From a virus: a DNA stretch of 64,000 nt. Position numbers and translations under genes: made by a program. Shown piece by piece: positions 29,510 to 37,884 of the stretch (the stretch's first letter is position 1; every line of letters starts with the position of its first letter). The stretch spans positions 62,001-126,000 of the IMG/VR virus record IMGVR_UViG_3300013005_003552. One strand, 5' to 3'. The notes beneath the pieces are model-generated. The model did no database searches. It saw only the letters and a list, made by a program, of their open reading frames with translations, and had not been told where the DNA came from.

Positions 29510-29511
29510 TA
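29504..29511 (+). promoter_or_regulatory. T4-late promoter octamer TATAAATA (dnaK)
   Basis: Exact match to the T4 late consensus, overlapping the sigma70 -10 hexamer. Confidence 0.6.
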
Positions 29512-29514
29512 TTT

Positions 29515-29543
29515 GCATGTGGGTGCCCTCGGGGCCCACATGC
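29515..29543 (+). promoter_or_regulatory. 5'-terminal stem-loop in the dnaK leader
   Basis: GCATGTGGG (29515-29523) pairs perfectly with CCCACATGC (29535-29543). It starts at the predicted transcript 5' end, so the mRNA would open with a hairpin, as in stabilised bacterial messages. It ends 28 nt before the dnaK ATG, leaving AAGGAG (29559-29564) free. Confidence 0.6.
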
Positions 29544-29570
29544 AAAACCATTTGTTTAAGGAGATAAAAA

Positions 29571-31496
29571 ATGGCCAAAATCATAGGTATCGACCTAGGT
29601 ACCACCAACTCTTGCGTCGCCGTAATGGAAGGCGACAAACCCAAAGTAATTGAAAACTCAGAAGGCGCCCGTACTACACCTAGTATCGTGGCCTATGCCA
29701 ACGATGAAATACTGGTGGGTGCCAGTGCCAAGCGCCAGGCAGTGACCAATTCAAAGAACACCATCTACGCTGCCAAGCGCCTGATTGGTCGTAAATTCAA
29801 AGAAGAAGCTGTGCAAAAAGACATCAACATGATGCCTTTCAAAATTGTTGAAGCCAAGAATGGCGATGCATGGATCAATGCAAACAACGAAGACCTAGCA
29901 CCACCGCAAATCTCTGCTGAAGTCCTGCGCAAGATGAAGCAAACAGCAGAAGCCTATCTTGGCCACGAAGTCACAGAAGCTGTGATCACGGTGCCTGCTT
30001 ACTTCAATGACAGCCAGCGTCAAGCAACCAAGGATGCAGGTAAGATTGCAGGTCTAGATGTCAAGCGCATTATCAATGAGCCCACTGCGGCTGCACTGGC
30101 CTATGGTATGGACAAGGCCACAAAGAAAGACGCCAAGGTTGCTGTGTACGACCTAGGCGGTGGTACCTTTGATATTTCAATCATTGAAATTGCCAACATT
30201 GATGGTGACAAACAGTTTGAAGTGCTTGCCACCAATGGTGATACATTCCTAGGCGGTGAAGACTTTGATCAACGCATTATGGACTTCCTGGTCGACGAAT
30301 TCAAGCGTGAGTCAGGTACAGACCTTGCCAAGGATACTTTGGCACTACAACGACTCAAGGATGCAGCCGAGAAGGCAAAAATTGAACTTTCGTCAAGTGC
30401 GCAAACTGAGATTAATTTGCCATATATCACTGCTGACGCCAGTGGGCCAAAACACATGGCTATTAAACTAAGTCGTAGCAAACTTGAAAGTCTTGTGACA
30501 GATCTGGTTGAGCGCAGTATAGAGCCGTGTCGTACTGCTCTCAAGGATGCAGGGCTGGTTGCTGCCGACATCGACGACATCATACTTGTGGGTGGACAAA
30601 CTCGCATGCCCATGGTGCAAGGCTATGTGGAAAGTTTCTTTGGCAAGGCTCCACGAAAGGATGTTAATCCAGACGAGGCAGTTGCCGCAGGTGCTGCCAT
30701 TCAAGGTGCTGTGTTAGCAGGAGACAAGAAGGATGTGTTGCTACTAGATGTTACACCATTGTCATTGGGTATTGAAACACAAGGTGGCATCATGGCCAAG
30801 GTAGTTACCAAGAATACAACTATTCCAACCAAACAGACACAGGTGTTTTCAACTGCGGACGACAACCAACCAGCAGTAACCATCAAAGTATACCAGGGTG
30901 AACGCGAAATGGCACAGCATAACAAACTGCTGGGCGAGTTTAACCTAGAAGGTATTCCAGCGGCACCACGCGGTACACCACAAATTGAAGTGGCGTTTGA
31001 TATTGATGCCAATGGTATTCTCAAGGTTAGTGCCAAGGACAAAAACACAGGCAAGCAAAACAACATCACAATCAAGGCCAACTCAGGTTTGAGTGAAGAA
31101 GAAATACAGAAAATGGTTGCGGATGCCGAAGCAAATGCAGAAACAGATGCCAAAGCCAAAGAACTTGCAGAAACCAAGAATGCTGCCGAACATCAGATCT
31201 GGGGTGTGGAAAAGAATCTCAAAGAGCACGGCGATAAACTGCAAGATGAACAACGCGAAGCAATCAAAACTGGCTTGCATGATCTCAAAGAGCTGTTGAA
31301 AACAGAAACTGATCCAGATAAAATTACCGAGGCGTTACAAGCATTTGTGCCAAAGAGTATGCCTTTGTTTGATCTAGTAGGTCAAGCTGAAGCAGAAAAA
31401 CAAACAGCTGACGCCGAAGAAGTCAAAGCCAAGAAAACTGGCAATGATGAAACAGTGGTAGATGCTCAGTTCACCGAAGTCAAAGACAACAAGTAA
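29571..31496 (+). CDS. dnaK: Hsp70 chaperone DnaK, full length
   Basis: 641 residues, close to bacterial DnaK (E. coli 638). The ATPase domain begins with [17 protein letters not shown] and contains [11 protein letters not shown] and the later VGGQTRMP. The linker [16 protein letters not shown] and the substrate-binding domain follow, and the C-terminus ends in [14 protein letters not shown], like the EEVKDKK-type tail of proteobacterial DnaK. It binds unfolded segments in an ATP cycle driven by DnaJ and GrpE. DnaJ is encoded at 38466; no GrpE was found, so host GrpE is presumably used. It stands between its own promoter/leader hairpin and an intrinsic terminator, as a single-gene unit. A phage-encoded complete DnaK is unusual and was probably acquired from a bacterium. 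Confidence 0.97.
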   Translation: MAKIIGIDLGTTNSCVAVMEGDKPKVIENSEGARTTPSIVAYANDEILVGASAKRQAVTNSKNTIYAAKRLIGRKFKEEAVQKDINMMPFKIVEAKNGDAWINANNEDLAPPQISAEVLRKMKQTAEAYLGHEVTEAVITVPAYFNDSQRQATKDAGKIAGLDVKRIINEPTAAALAYGMDKATKKDAKVAVYDLGGGTFDISIIEIANIDGDKQFEVLATNGDTFLGGEDFDQRIMDFLVDEFKRESGTDLAKDTLALQRLKDAAEKAKIELSSSAQTEINLPYITADASGPKHMAIKLSRSKLESLVTDLVERSIEPCRTALKDAGLVAADIDDIILVGGQTRMPMVQGYVESFFGKAPRKDVNPDEAVAAGAAIQGAVLAGDKKDVLLLDVTPLSLGIETQGGIMAKVVTKNTTIPTKQTQVFSTADDNQPAVTIKVYQGEREMAQHNKLLGEFNLEGIPAAPRGTPQIEVAFDIDANGILKVSAKDKNTGKQNNITIKANSGLSEEEIQKMVADAEANAETDAKAKELAETKNAAEHQIWGVEKNLKEHGDKLQDEQREAIKTGLHDLKELLKTETDPDKITEALQAFVPKSMPLFDLVGQAEAEKQTADAEEVKAKKTGNDETVVDAQFTEVKDNK

Positions 31497-31502
31497 ACTC
31501 AC

Positions 31503-31522
31503 TAAGGGGCTTCGGCCCCTTA
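31503..31522 (+). terminator. Intrinsic terminator after dnaK
   Basis: TAAGGGGC (31503-31510), UUCG tetraloop, GCCCCTTA (31515-31522), then CTTTT. A textbook GC-rich stem with UUCG loop; the short U-run makes it moderate. Confidence 0.85.
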
Positions 31523-31527
31523 CTTTT

Positions 31528-32010
31528 ATGAAAACACTATATTTAGACATGGACGGCGTGGTAGCCGATTTTGATGAATATGCTGCACGGACTCTTGGGG
31601 TACCACCTAGTGCAGGAATCTATCCTGATCAAGTATGGTACAATCTGGCCACGAATGCTAGACTCTATAGAGATCTTGTCAAGACACCCTATGCCGATGA
31701 ATTAGTCAACAACTGCAAAGCCATATGTGCCGTTCAGGGCTGGGAACTGATGTTTTTAACTGCGGTACCTAAAGGCAACGATGTTCCGTGGGCATTCTAC
31801 GATAAGGTTGTCTGGGCGCAGAATTACTTCCCGGATATTCCAGTTATGTTTGGTCCTTTTAGCAAGGACAAATGGACACACTGTAAGCCTGGCGATATAC
31901 TGATTGATGATCGCAAGAGCAATATTGCTGAATGGCGAGCAGCAGGCGGTAACGCAATACATCATGTGGATTACGAAACCACCTTGGCTGCGCTGAATCA
32001 ATTTAGTTAA
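31528..32010 (+). CDS. 5'(3')-deoxyribonucleotidase-like HAD phosphatase
   Basis: 160 residues from the ATG at 31528. HAD motif I is L-D7-M-D9-G-V-V-A-D-F-D; motif II is FLTAVPKG; the end has PGDILIDDRKSNIAEWRAAGG as motif IV. This order is that of NT5C-type nucleotidases, which dephosphorylate deoxynucleoside monophosphates, fitting nucleotide-pool control. The start lies six bases after the terminator stem with no Shine-Dalgarno between, so expression may depend on read-through or be weak. Its TAA shares bases with the phoH stop (TTAA, 32007-32010) in convergent orientation. Confidence 0.75.
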   Translation: MKTLYLDMDGVVADFDEYAARTLGVPPSAGIYPDQVWYNLATNARLYRDLVKTPYADELVNNCKAICAVQGWELMFLTAVPKGNDVPWAFYDKVVWAQNYFPDIPVMFGPFSKDKWTHCKPGDILIDDRKSNIAEWRAAGGNAIHHVDYETTLAALNQFS

Positions 32011-32777
32011 ATTTCTTTGTAAATTTTCAACACCTCCAAGACTGCAGGATGTCTATGAATGTCCCTGCCCGACAATTCAACACCAGCGACATACTGGCTT
32101 TGTTTGTACTGTTCAACCAAACGCCTAAAATCCAGTAGTCCGTTGTCTGGATCAGCGCGGTCGGCCTGACGAGTGTCGCCAGTAACCACAATTTTAGAAC
32201 CTTCACCTAAACGAGTAAGCAGCATCTTCATTTGCCCTGGTGTGGCGTTTTGCATTTCATCTGCGATGATCCATGCGTTCTTAAATGTTCGCCCTCGCAT
32301 GTATGCCAGTGGAGAAATCTCTATCAATTGGTCTTCTAGCATACGGGTGATTTCTTGTGGTTTATAGTACTCCTTTAGAATATCAAAAATAGGTCGAGTC
32401 CAAGGCTCCATCTTGGCATTTATATCGCCGGGTAAAAAACCATGTTTTTCGTCATCTACACCCACAGCTGGACGAGTGATTATCAACTTGTTTACCTGCC
32501 CTGAACGCAAAGCTCTAACCGCTGCTACAACTGCCAACATGGTTTTACCTGTGCCGGCAGGGCCTGTGGCAAACACGATTTTACGCTCATCGTCTTTGAG
32601 TAGATCAATGTAGATTTCTTGATTACGACTTTTTGGAATTAATACCGGATCTTTTCTTTGATAACTGTATTCTTTGAAACTTATTGTGTTATCTGCATGG
32701 ACTGGCTGAAGGGCTAGTCTATTTTTCCTTTTACTCAAGGGTAACTCTCCTGTGATTGATGTTGTAGAGTTTGTCAT
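32007..32777 (-). CDS. phoH: PhoH-like ATPase
   Basis: 256 residues, the only convincing minus-strand gene. Walker A is TGPAGTGKT (71-79), followed by the family signature ITRPAVGVDDEKHGFLPGD, then IADEMQNATPGQMKMLLTRLG and a sensor-like VVTGD. This is the PhoH P-loop ATPase family, widespread in marine phages and often discussed as a phosphate-starvation or RNA-metabolism protein; its phage function is unsettled. It converges on the HAD gene. Its leader has two overlapping inverted repeats and no obvious ribosome site, suggesting control. Confidence 0.92.
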   Translation of the reverse strand: MTNSTTSITGELPLSKRKNRLALQPVHADNTISFKEYSYQRKDPVLIPKSRNQEIYIDLLKDDERKIVFATGPAGTGKTMLAVVAAVRALRSGQVNKLIITRPAVGVDDEKHGFLPGDINAKMEPWTRPIFDILKEYYKPQEITRMLEDQLIEISPLAYMRGRTFKNAWIIADEMQNATPGQMKMLLTRLGEGSKIVVTGDTRQADRADPDNGLLDFRRLVEQYKQSQYVAGVELSGRDIHRHPAVLEVLKIYKEI

Positions 32778-32780
32778 ATT

Positions 32781-32807
32781 AGCAAGTTAGACTTGCTACA
32801 CAAGTCT
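32781..32807 (-). promoter_or_regulatory. Overlapping, mutually exclusive hairpins in the phoH leader
   Basis: AGCAAGT/ACTTGCT (32781-32787 with 32791-32797, 3-nt loop) and AGACTTG/CAAGTCT (32789-32795 with 32801-32807, 5-nt loop) are perfect 7-bp inverted repeats that share bases. In the minus-strand mRNA the second one ends 3 nt before the start codon. Confidence 0.6.
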
Positions 32808-32927
32808 ACACAAATATTTACGGACATTCTCTTCACTGGATAAGTGTACTGTTTCTTTTGATAAAATAAAGCTAAGTATTAGGCTACCACTGATTTTTTG
32901 GTAGATCCAACAACACCTGCGTTCGTT

Positions 32928-32935
32928 GATAAATA
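32928..32935 (+). promoter_or_regulatory. T4-late-like promoter octamer GATAAATA
   Basis: GATAAATA lies 18 nt before the ATG at 32954, in the 176-nt divergent gap between phoH and the next gene. The rest of that gap is A/T-rich with the phoH leader repeats at its left end. Confidence 0.55.
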
Positions 32936-32953
32936 CCCGTAGAGGGCTTTATC

Positions 32954-33706
32954 ATGACACCTAACAGCAAGTATCATATCATAGTTTGTGCACCGCCAGG
33001 CGGACTGGCAAAACAATTAAGTCTGTTGATTGATTACGCAATAAATCGCGCATCCGAAACACCAGACTGGGCTGTTCCGGTGTTGCCAGACTACGCAGAT
33101 AAACAGGATATTTTATTTGCCCAGTCTGTACTGGATGTTAAACAATTACTTGGTTTATTGCATGCAGAATCTGACATACCAGTTAGATTTTCCAGTTTGC
33201 CAGCAGAGACCATTAGACAACAATACAGTAATTGCAAAATCATACAGGTAGTTTGCGACAGACAAGACTACTTGCAAATGGCCTGGAATCATGTGTACGA
33301 AGATCAATTCAAAAGTATGGGGCATTTGTTTGTAGATGATTATTTCATCAACTTTGTAAAAAATGCTCATAATGATCCAGATTTAGACTTCATTGAGCTA
33401 CTAAAAGACCCCCAAAGTTACTCAGATCCTAGACTTACTTTATTACTGAACCTGTTGAGTAGAGGACACAACATATGGCCCTATGCCATCAGTTATTATC
33501 ATAATGAAGTGTTTGAAACAGCAAGCCAATCATTCTTACCAATCAGTTTCAAAGAGCTGTGCATTCCAGAACATGGCAACACTGATGATGCCATTGTTAA
33601 AGTTATAAATTTCCTAGGCAATGAAGTTTTACGCAACAATGAAGTTGTAACCAACAGCTGGCGCCAATTGATGAAGCGTTTGAGCAGCATCGAAAAAACA
33701 AAATAA
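32954..33706 (+). CDS. Unknown 250-aa protein, possibly P-loop-like
   Basis: 250 residues. The N-terminus YHIIVCAPPGGLAKQLSLLID is a strand followed by a Gly-rich loop and helix, reminiscent of a sulfotransferase-type P-loop but without the lysine-serine/threonine signature. The remainder is soluble alpha/beta with no recognised motif. A late-type promoter precedes it, suggesting a late or virion-related role. Confidence 0.55.
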   Translation: MTPNSKYHIIVCAPPGGLAKQLSLLIDYAINRASETPDWAVPVLPDYADKQDILFAQSVLDVKQLLGLLHAESDIPVRFSSLPAETIRQQYSNCKIIQVVCDRQDYLQMAWNHVYEDQFKSMGHLFVDDYFINFVKNAHNDPDLDFIELLKDPQSYSDPRLTLLLNLLSRGHNIWPYAISYYHNEVFETASQSFLPISFKELCIPEHGNTDDAIVKVINFLGNEVLRNNEVVTNSWRQLMKRLSSIEKTK

Positions 33707-33709
33707 ATA
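33702..33709 (+). promoter_or_regulatory. T4-late-like promoter octamer AATAAATA
   Basis: AATAAATA overlaps the preceding stop region and ends 16 nt before the ATG at 33726; ACGGAGA is the ribosome site. Confidence 0.5.
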
Positions 33710-33725
33710 TACTACGGAGATAAAA

Positions 33726-34274
33726 ATGCCAGCTTCACTCAAGGACATCATTGAAAATACCAAGGACATCTATATGACAGATAGTGCCCTTAATATCTTG
33801 CTGGACTTTGAGCGTGTGCTTGATGAATTAGATTTATATGCATTCCGCAACTGGAAAAAAGGCGAGTTGGTAGAAGGTCCCACTATTGAAAAATATTTTG
33901 TAACTTGCATTTTTATGTGGCCTTACAAACTCATGCCAGATCCTCGCGGTGCAGAGCGATTGACAGAATATGATATTGAAATCCGTTACAAGCGTGAGAG
34001 ATTAGAATCTCCTCGCCGAGTAAAAAGCCCAGACGACTACGAACCAGGGACCAAATATCCACGCATGGATAGCAAACCAATTTGGTTAGTTGAAATGGTC
34101 ATGCCCAAGAGCCTGATTACAGAAATAAATCAAGGCAGTTTAGAACTAGAAGATGATGTGATTGACATGCAGGACGTTGATCAGGCCTACGAAGCAGGTA
34201 CCGACGATGATGTAAATCGTACAGAAGAAAATCAGAGCAGTGCAGAACAACCTGCCACTGGAGGACAAGTATGA
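33726..34274 (+). CDS. Unknown late-type protein
   Basis: 182 residues with an alpha/beta body (residues ~1-135) and a very acidic disordered tail (LELEDDVIDMQDVDQAYEAGTDDDVNRTEENQ). Acidic C-termini are frequent in phage assembly and DNA-mimicking proteins, but no homologue is recognised. It overlaps the next gene by 4 nt (ATGA). Confidence 0.6.
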   Translation: MPASLKDIIENTKDIYMTDSALNILLDFERVLDELDLYAFRNWKKGELVEGPTIEKYFVTCIFMWPYKLMPDPRGAERLTEYDIEIRYKRERLESPRRVKSPDDYEPGTKYPRMDSKPIWLVEMVMPKSLITEINQGSLELEDDVIDMQDVDQAYEAGTDDDVNRTEENQSSAEQPATGGQV

Positions 34275-34801
34275 GTCTTGAATACGGCGATCTAAAACGA
34301 CTGGTACACGACGAGCTACACATTGACGAGTTTTCAAGCAAACTAGGCGACAACAAAGATGTGGTAGTAGTGAGCCTTAAGGTAGCAGGTAAAGAACCAT
34401 GTCAAGATATCTGTGCGTTTGTAGAAAAAGGTTATGACTGGGTGCTTGACGCAGATGTAAGTCCAGGCGAGTTGGAAGACGGCGCCCATGTAGTGTTTAT
34501 AGAATTGCCCAGAGACAACAACTGCGTGAAGCATATCTTAGAATTCATGACCGATCTTATGAATCTCACTGAACAAAAGTTAGAGGACTATAGAGTGAAA
34601 TACCGTCATCAATCAATAGAGTATCCTCTAGAATTAGAAACACTTGAAAGAGTTATTCCATGCAGTGCTAAAGAATACAAACGCATGTATAGCAAGCAAG
34701 AAATTGACCAATTAAAAACTGCCGCTGGTATCGATGTCGACACCAAGGCACCTAAGAACGATTTTACCGAAAGCCTGCGAGTAGCAGCAGGCATACTTTA
34801 A
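34271..34801 (+). CDS. Unknown late-type protein
   Basis: 176 residues, acidic alpha/beta. The middle (GYDWVLDADVSPGELEDGAHVVFIELPRD) resembles phage proteins with a small beta-sheet domain. The C-terminal third (KEYKRMYSKQEIDQLKTAAGIDV) is helical. It is co-translated with its upstream neighbour; nine bases separate it from the endolysin. Confidence 0.6.
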   Translation: MSLEYGDLKRLVHDELHIDEFSSKLGDNKDVVVVSLKVAGKEPCQDICAFVEKGYDWVLDADVSPGELEDGAHVVFIELPRDNNCVKHILEFMTDLMNLTEQKLEDYRVKYRHQSIEYPLELETLERVIPCSAKEYKRMYSKQEIDQLKTAAGIDVDTKAPKNDFTESLRVAAGIL

Positions 34802-34810
34802 GGAGCAATT

Positions 34811-35440
34811 ATGAGTTTCAAATTTGAATTCACTGAAGCAAAACTTAGACAGATACTGGTTGGAGCCCCACATGTGGATCAATGGTTCTTGGCCATTCAG
34901 GCCATTCTACCTGACTATGAAATTGACACGCCCGAGCGTGTGGCATGCTGGATAGGGCAGACTGCCCACGAAAGCGGCAACTATAGATTCCTGAGAGAAA
35001 ATCTAAACTATTCAGCAGAAGGCTTGAACAAAATATTTAAGAAGTATTTCCCCACAGTAGAAAGTGCCAAGCCTTATGCTCGCAATCCAGAAAAGATTGC
35101 CAATAGAGTTTATGCTAGCCGCATGGGCAACGGTGATGAGCGATCAGGCGACGGGTGGAAATACCGTGGCCGTGGATTGATTCAACTCACTGGCAAAGAC
35201 AACTACGAAAACTTTGCAATGAGTATTGAAGAAACAGTTGAAGAAACTGTCAAGTTCCTGGAAACATATGAAGGCTCTGTGCAAAGCGCCTGCTGGTTCT
35301 GGGAAGCAAACAACCTCAACAACCAAGCTGACAAGATGGATGTGAAACTGTTGACTAGAAAAATCAACGGCGGTTTCATTGGACTTGAAGATCGTATCAA
35401 ACACATCACCCATGCCATGCATGTGCTGAAAGGGCACTAA
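34811..35440 (+). CDS. GH19 endolysin (chitinase-like lysozyme)
   Basis: 209 residues. The glycoside hydrolase 19 pattern is present: C46-W-I-G-Q-T-A-H-E54-S-G with the catalytic acid E54, a second Glu at E63 (LRENLNYS), and the substrate-groove motif YRGRGLIQLTGKDNY (118-132). GH19 phage lysins cleave the glycan of peptidoglycan. There is no signal peptide, so release through a holin is expected; a 3-TM holin-like gene is at 37885. AAGGAG precedes the start. The following membrane protein and lipoproteins make a lysis region. Confidence 0.88.
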   Translation: MSFKFEFTEAKLRQILVGAPHVDQWFLAIQAILPDYEIDTPERVACWIGQTAHESGNYRFLRENLNYSAEGLNKIFKKYFPTVESAKPYARNPEKIANRVYASRMGNGDERSGDGWKYRGRGLIQLTGKDNYENFAMSIEETVEETVKFLETYEGSVQSACWFWEANNLNNQADKMDVKLLTRKINGGFIGLEDRIKHITHAMHVLKGH

Positions 35441-35442
35441 TC

Positions 35443-35976
35443 ATGAGCTGGTCAGCCATAAGTTGGATGGTCAACTGGTTACCAGATAGTCTGCTCATGT
35501 TGGTTTTTTACGGCTGTTTCTTTCTAGGCATTGCTCTAATATTGATCAGCTGGTTTGTAAGTTTCATTCCATTCATTAATCAATATCGCTTTCCTACTCA
35601 AGTGGTTGGTATTCTAGCCTATGGTCTAGGTGCTTTCATGATTGGTGGTCTGGGCACAGAACTAGGCTGGCGCGAGCGTGTGGCTGAACTGGAGAAAAAG
35701 GTAGCCGAAGCTGAAGTAAAATCTCAACAGGTCAACACTGTGATTCAAACCAAGATAGTGGAAAAAGTCAAGGTCGTCAAAGAAAAAGGCCAGCAACAGA
35801 TAGAGTACATTGATCGTGTGGTCAAAGGCGACACAACAGAAATCATCAAAGACATGAGCGATGAAGAACGCCAAAAGTTCTTGGTCAAACAAAAGGAATT
35901 GGAAGATTCTATCAAGAATTTCTCAGTTCCGCAAATTATAGTGGAAGAACTCAATAAGGCCGCTGAATCAAAATGA
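35443..35976 (+). CDS. Membrane coiled-coil protein, candidate inner-membrane spanin
   Basis: 177 residues. Two hydrophobic helices (about 16-42 and 53-70) are followed by a long charged coiled coil (~76-165: ERVAELEKKVAEAEVKSQQVN, then VVKEKGQQQIEYIDRVVKGD). A membrane anchor plus periplasmic coiled coil, followed by an overlapping lipoprotein gene, is the layout of Rz/Rz1 spanins, which disrupt the outer membrane at the end of lysis. Two transmembrane helices instead of one is atypical. Two bases separate it from the endolysin. Confidence 0.6.
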   Translation: MSWSAISWMVNWLPDSLLMLVFYGCFFLGIALILISWFVSFIPFINQYRFPTQVVGILAYGLGAFMIGGLGTELGWRERVAELEKKVAEAEVKSQQVNTVIQTKIVEKVKVVKEKGQQQIEYIDRVVKGDTTEIIKDMSDEERQKFLVKQKELEDSIKNFSVPQIIVEELNKAAESK

Positions 35977-36239
35977 AAACATATTCAATCGTATTTGCCA
36001 TGTTGCTCACAGGATGTTCCACCACAGTGCCTGTGGTAATGAAATTTCCTGATATTCCCCCTTCGTTAGATCAAAGCTGTGTCACCTTGGACAAAATCCA
36101 AGGTGAAAAAGTCAGCATAGTTGATTTACACAAAACTGTACTAGACAATTATACCAAATATCACGAGTGTTCAATCAAGGTCGAAGGTTGGTTAGAGTGG
36201 TATACCACCCAGAAAAAAATATATGAAAGTTTGAAATGA
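35973..36239 (+). CDS. Lipoprotein, candidate outer-membrane spanin (Rz1-like)
   Basis: 88 residues with a short signal peptide and lipobox L-L-T-G-C (residues 11-15: MKTYSIVFAMLLTGCST), so processing would leave a lipid-modified Cys15. The mature part is small, with a proline-containing start (FPDIPPSLDQ). It overlaps the coiled-coil gene by 4 nt, as expected for a spanin pair. Confidence 0.65.
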   Translation: MKTYSIVFAMLLTGCSTTVPVVMKFPDIPPSLDQSCVTLDKIQGEKVSIVDLHKTVLDNYTKYHECSIKVEGWLEWYTTQKKIYESLK

Positions 36240-36640
36240 AAAAAGTTCTTGCTGTGATATTGTTGACCAGTGCGTTATCAGGCTGTGCTGTTTGGGATGC
36301 CTATTTCATGGCCAAGTTTGATGTCAATGAATACCAATACATAACTCGGATACGCACACATGCTCAGCTGGGGATACCAAAATGTGGAACAGATGCTGTG
36401 GTTGAACATGTGAAGTACATTCATGTGGTGTCTCAAGAGTACAAGAACTATGCAGAAATGATTCCACGCAATGAAAACAGTTTTCAATTGGCCGACACCT
36501 TGACAACAATTACTGATGAGTTTTATAAAAGATATCAAGGCGACAAACCGCCCAGTACTGTTTACTGCAAGGCAAAATTTGCAGCCATTGAACGCAGTGC
36601 AGAAAACATACAAAAAGTAATAGGAGCCAAGCCAAGATGA
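36236..36640 (+). CDS. Second lipoprotein in the lysis region
   Basis: 134 residues with signal peptide and lipobox L-S-G-C (MKKVLAVILLTSALSGCAVW; lipid Cys17). The mature part is mostly helical with two further cysteines. Tandem lipoproteins next to an endolysin are not the usual spanin layout; one could be the outer spanin and the other an outer-membrane or superinfection-exclusion protein. It overlaps both neighbours by 4 nt. Confidence 0.65.
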   Translation: MKKVLAVILLTSALSGCAVWDAYFMAKFDVNEYQYITRIRTHAQLGIPKCGTDAVVEHVKYIHVVSQEYKNYAEMIPRNENSFQLADTLTTITDEFYKRYQGDKPPSTVYCKAKFAAIERSAENIQKVIGAKPR

Positions 36641-36900
36641 AAGCACAAGACATACTAGACAGTGTGCATGGTACTGAAACACAGGATCCTCGTATGGCGC
36701 AGGCTGCTGCCATGCTATCCGAGTATACCATGGAGTTTCAAGCAGGTAGAATGAGCAGCGACGAGTATCAAGAATTGGTCGCTGACCTGCAGGTAGAAAA
36801 CTTGATCAATGCACAATGCGACGATCTGGCTGCCAAAGAAAGATTAAATAGTATTTGTTCAGCTGTGCTAAATGCAGCCAGCTTACTATCCAGCGTATAA
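36637..36900 (+). CDS. Small helical protein, unknown
   Basis: 87 residues, all-helical in appearance (MAQAAAMLSEYTMEFQAGRMSSDEYQELVADLQ), soluble. It overlaps the lipoprotein by 4 nt. No family recognised. Confidence 0.55.
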   Translation: MKAQDILDSVHGTETQDPRMAQAAAMLSEYTMEFQAGRMSSDEYQELVADLQVENLINAQCDDLAAKERLNSICSAVLNAASLLSSV

Positions 36901-36912
36901 GGTAAAATAATT

Positions 36913-37167
36913 ATGATTACATCATCTCACAAAGACAACCTAGACATGTACCACAACATGGGCGGGTGGTTAGGCGACATTGGATTCAAGGCAAAGAATC
37001 TTGTACGCCTGTTTGAAAGCAAAGAAATGCCAGAACCGGCACTTACTCACATGTTCACAGAAATGATGAAAATGACCAGCGTGAATGCCACACCAGACGA
37101 AATTCTAAAGAAGGATGATCTCAATGGTGTGTTGTCTGCTATTATTGCAGAAGCACAAACAGTTTAA
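36913..37167 (+). CDS. Small unknown protein
   Basis: 84 residues (GGWLGDIGFKAKNLVRLFESKEMP), mixed helix, soluble. Twelve bases after its upstream neighbour, eleven before the next gene. No family recognised. Confidence 0.55.
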   Translation: MITSSHKDNLDMYHNMGGWLGDIGFKAKNLVRLFESKEMPEPALTHMFTEMMKMTSVNATPDEILKKDDLNGVLSAIIAEAQTV

Positions 37168-37178
37168 GGAGTTTAACA

Positions 37179-37742
37179 ATGGCAATACAAGATTCTATTC
37201 TCAAATTAATTAACAAAGAACCCAAAGACGACAATGCCCCAAAGCCAGCTCCGGGCAGTCGCAGCGAGCGCGAGGCAAAAATCAAAGACAAAGCAGGTAT
37301 GGTTATTTCTGTATTTGCTTTATTTCTGGCAGTGAATTCCTGGTATGGTGGTAAGTTAAGTTCAACAGTGCTTAACAATACCCTGGGAGCCAACAACACC
37401 TGGGCCCAGTATCAAGCCAAAGCAAGTCGCGGTGTCAGCTACGAAATCGCTGCCAAAACAACTAGTGATCCAAAAATCAAAGCACAGTTCATGGCAGAGA
37501 AAGAGCGCATGGATGCTGACAAGAAAGAAATTGCTGTCAAAGCAAGAGAAATGGAAGCGGCTCGTGAAGAAGCCAAGAAGTCTAGTCCATGGATAGGATA
37601 CGCATCAACTGCATACCAGCTGGCTATTGTGGTGTTGTCTGCTAGCATTTTGGCTGTGAGCACGCCCATGTTCTGGGGCAGTTTTGTAGTGGCCGCAGCT
37701 GGGTTGGCTCTAAGTGCCCAGGGTGTATTTTTATTTCTATAA
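37179..37742 (+). CDS. DUF4337-like membrane protein
   Basis: 187 residues. One membrane helix (~41-60), then NSWYGGKLSSTVLNNTLGANNTWAQYQAKASR, a DUF4337-like stretch, a charged coiled coil (~105-135) and two C-terminal membrane helices (~145-187). The function of DUF4337 proteins is unknown. Sitting between spanin-like and holin-like genes, it could take part in lysis or membrane control. Confidence 0.65.
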   Translation: MAIQDSILKLINKEPKDDNAPKPAPGSRSEREAKIKDKAGMVISVFALFLAVNSWYGGKLSSTVLNNTLGANNTWAQYQAKASRGVSYEIAAKTTSDPKIKAQFMAEKERMDADKKEIAVKAREMEAAREEAKKSSPWIGYASTAYQLAIVVLSASILAVSTPMFWGSFVVAAAGLALSAQGVFLFL

Positions 37743-37754
37743 CGGAGGAGTATC

Positions 37755-37871
37755 ATGCTTGAAACATTATTTTGGTTAGCTATTGGTGCATTCATTGGGT
37801 GGAATTTTCCTCAGCCCGAATTTGCCAAAACCATACAGACAAAAATTTTAGCAGCATTCAAGAAAACATAA
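37755..37871 (+). CDS. 38-aa single-helix membrane peptide
   Basis: An ATG at 37755 preceded by the strong ribosome site CGGAGGAG opens 38 codons to TAA (37869-37871). The first half is hydrophobic (LETLFWLAIGAFIGW) and the second is Lys-rich, a one-helix membrane peptide. Placed between membrane genes of the lysis region; it could modulate the holin. Confidence 0.6.
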   Translation: MLETLFWLAIGAFIGWNFPQPEFAKTIQTKILAAFKKT

Positions 37872-37884
37872 AGGAGCAATCAAA

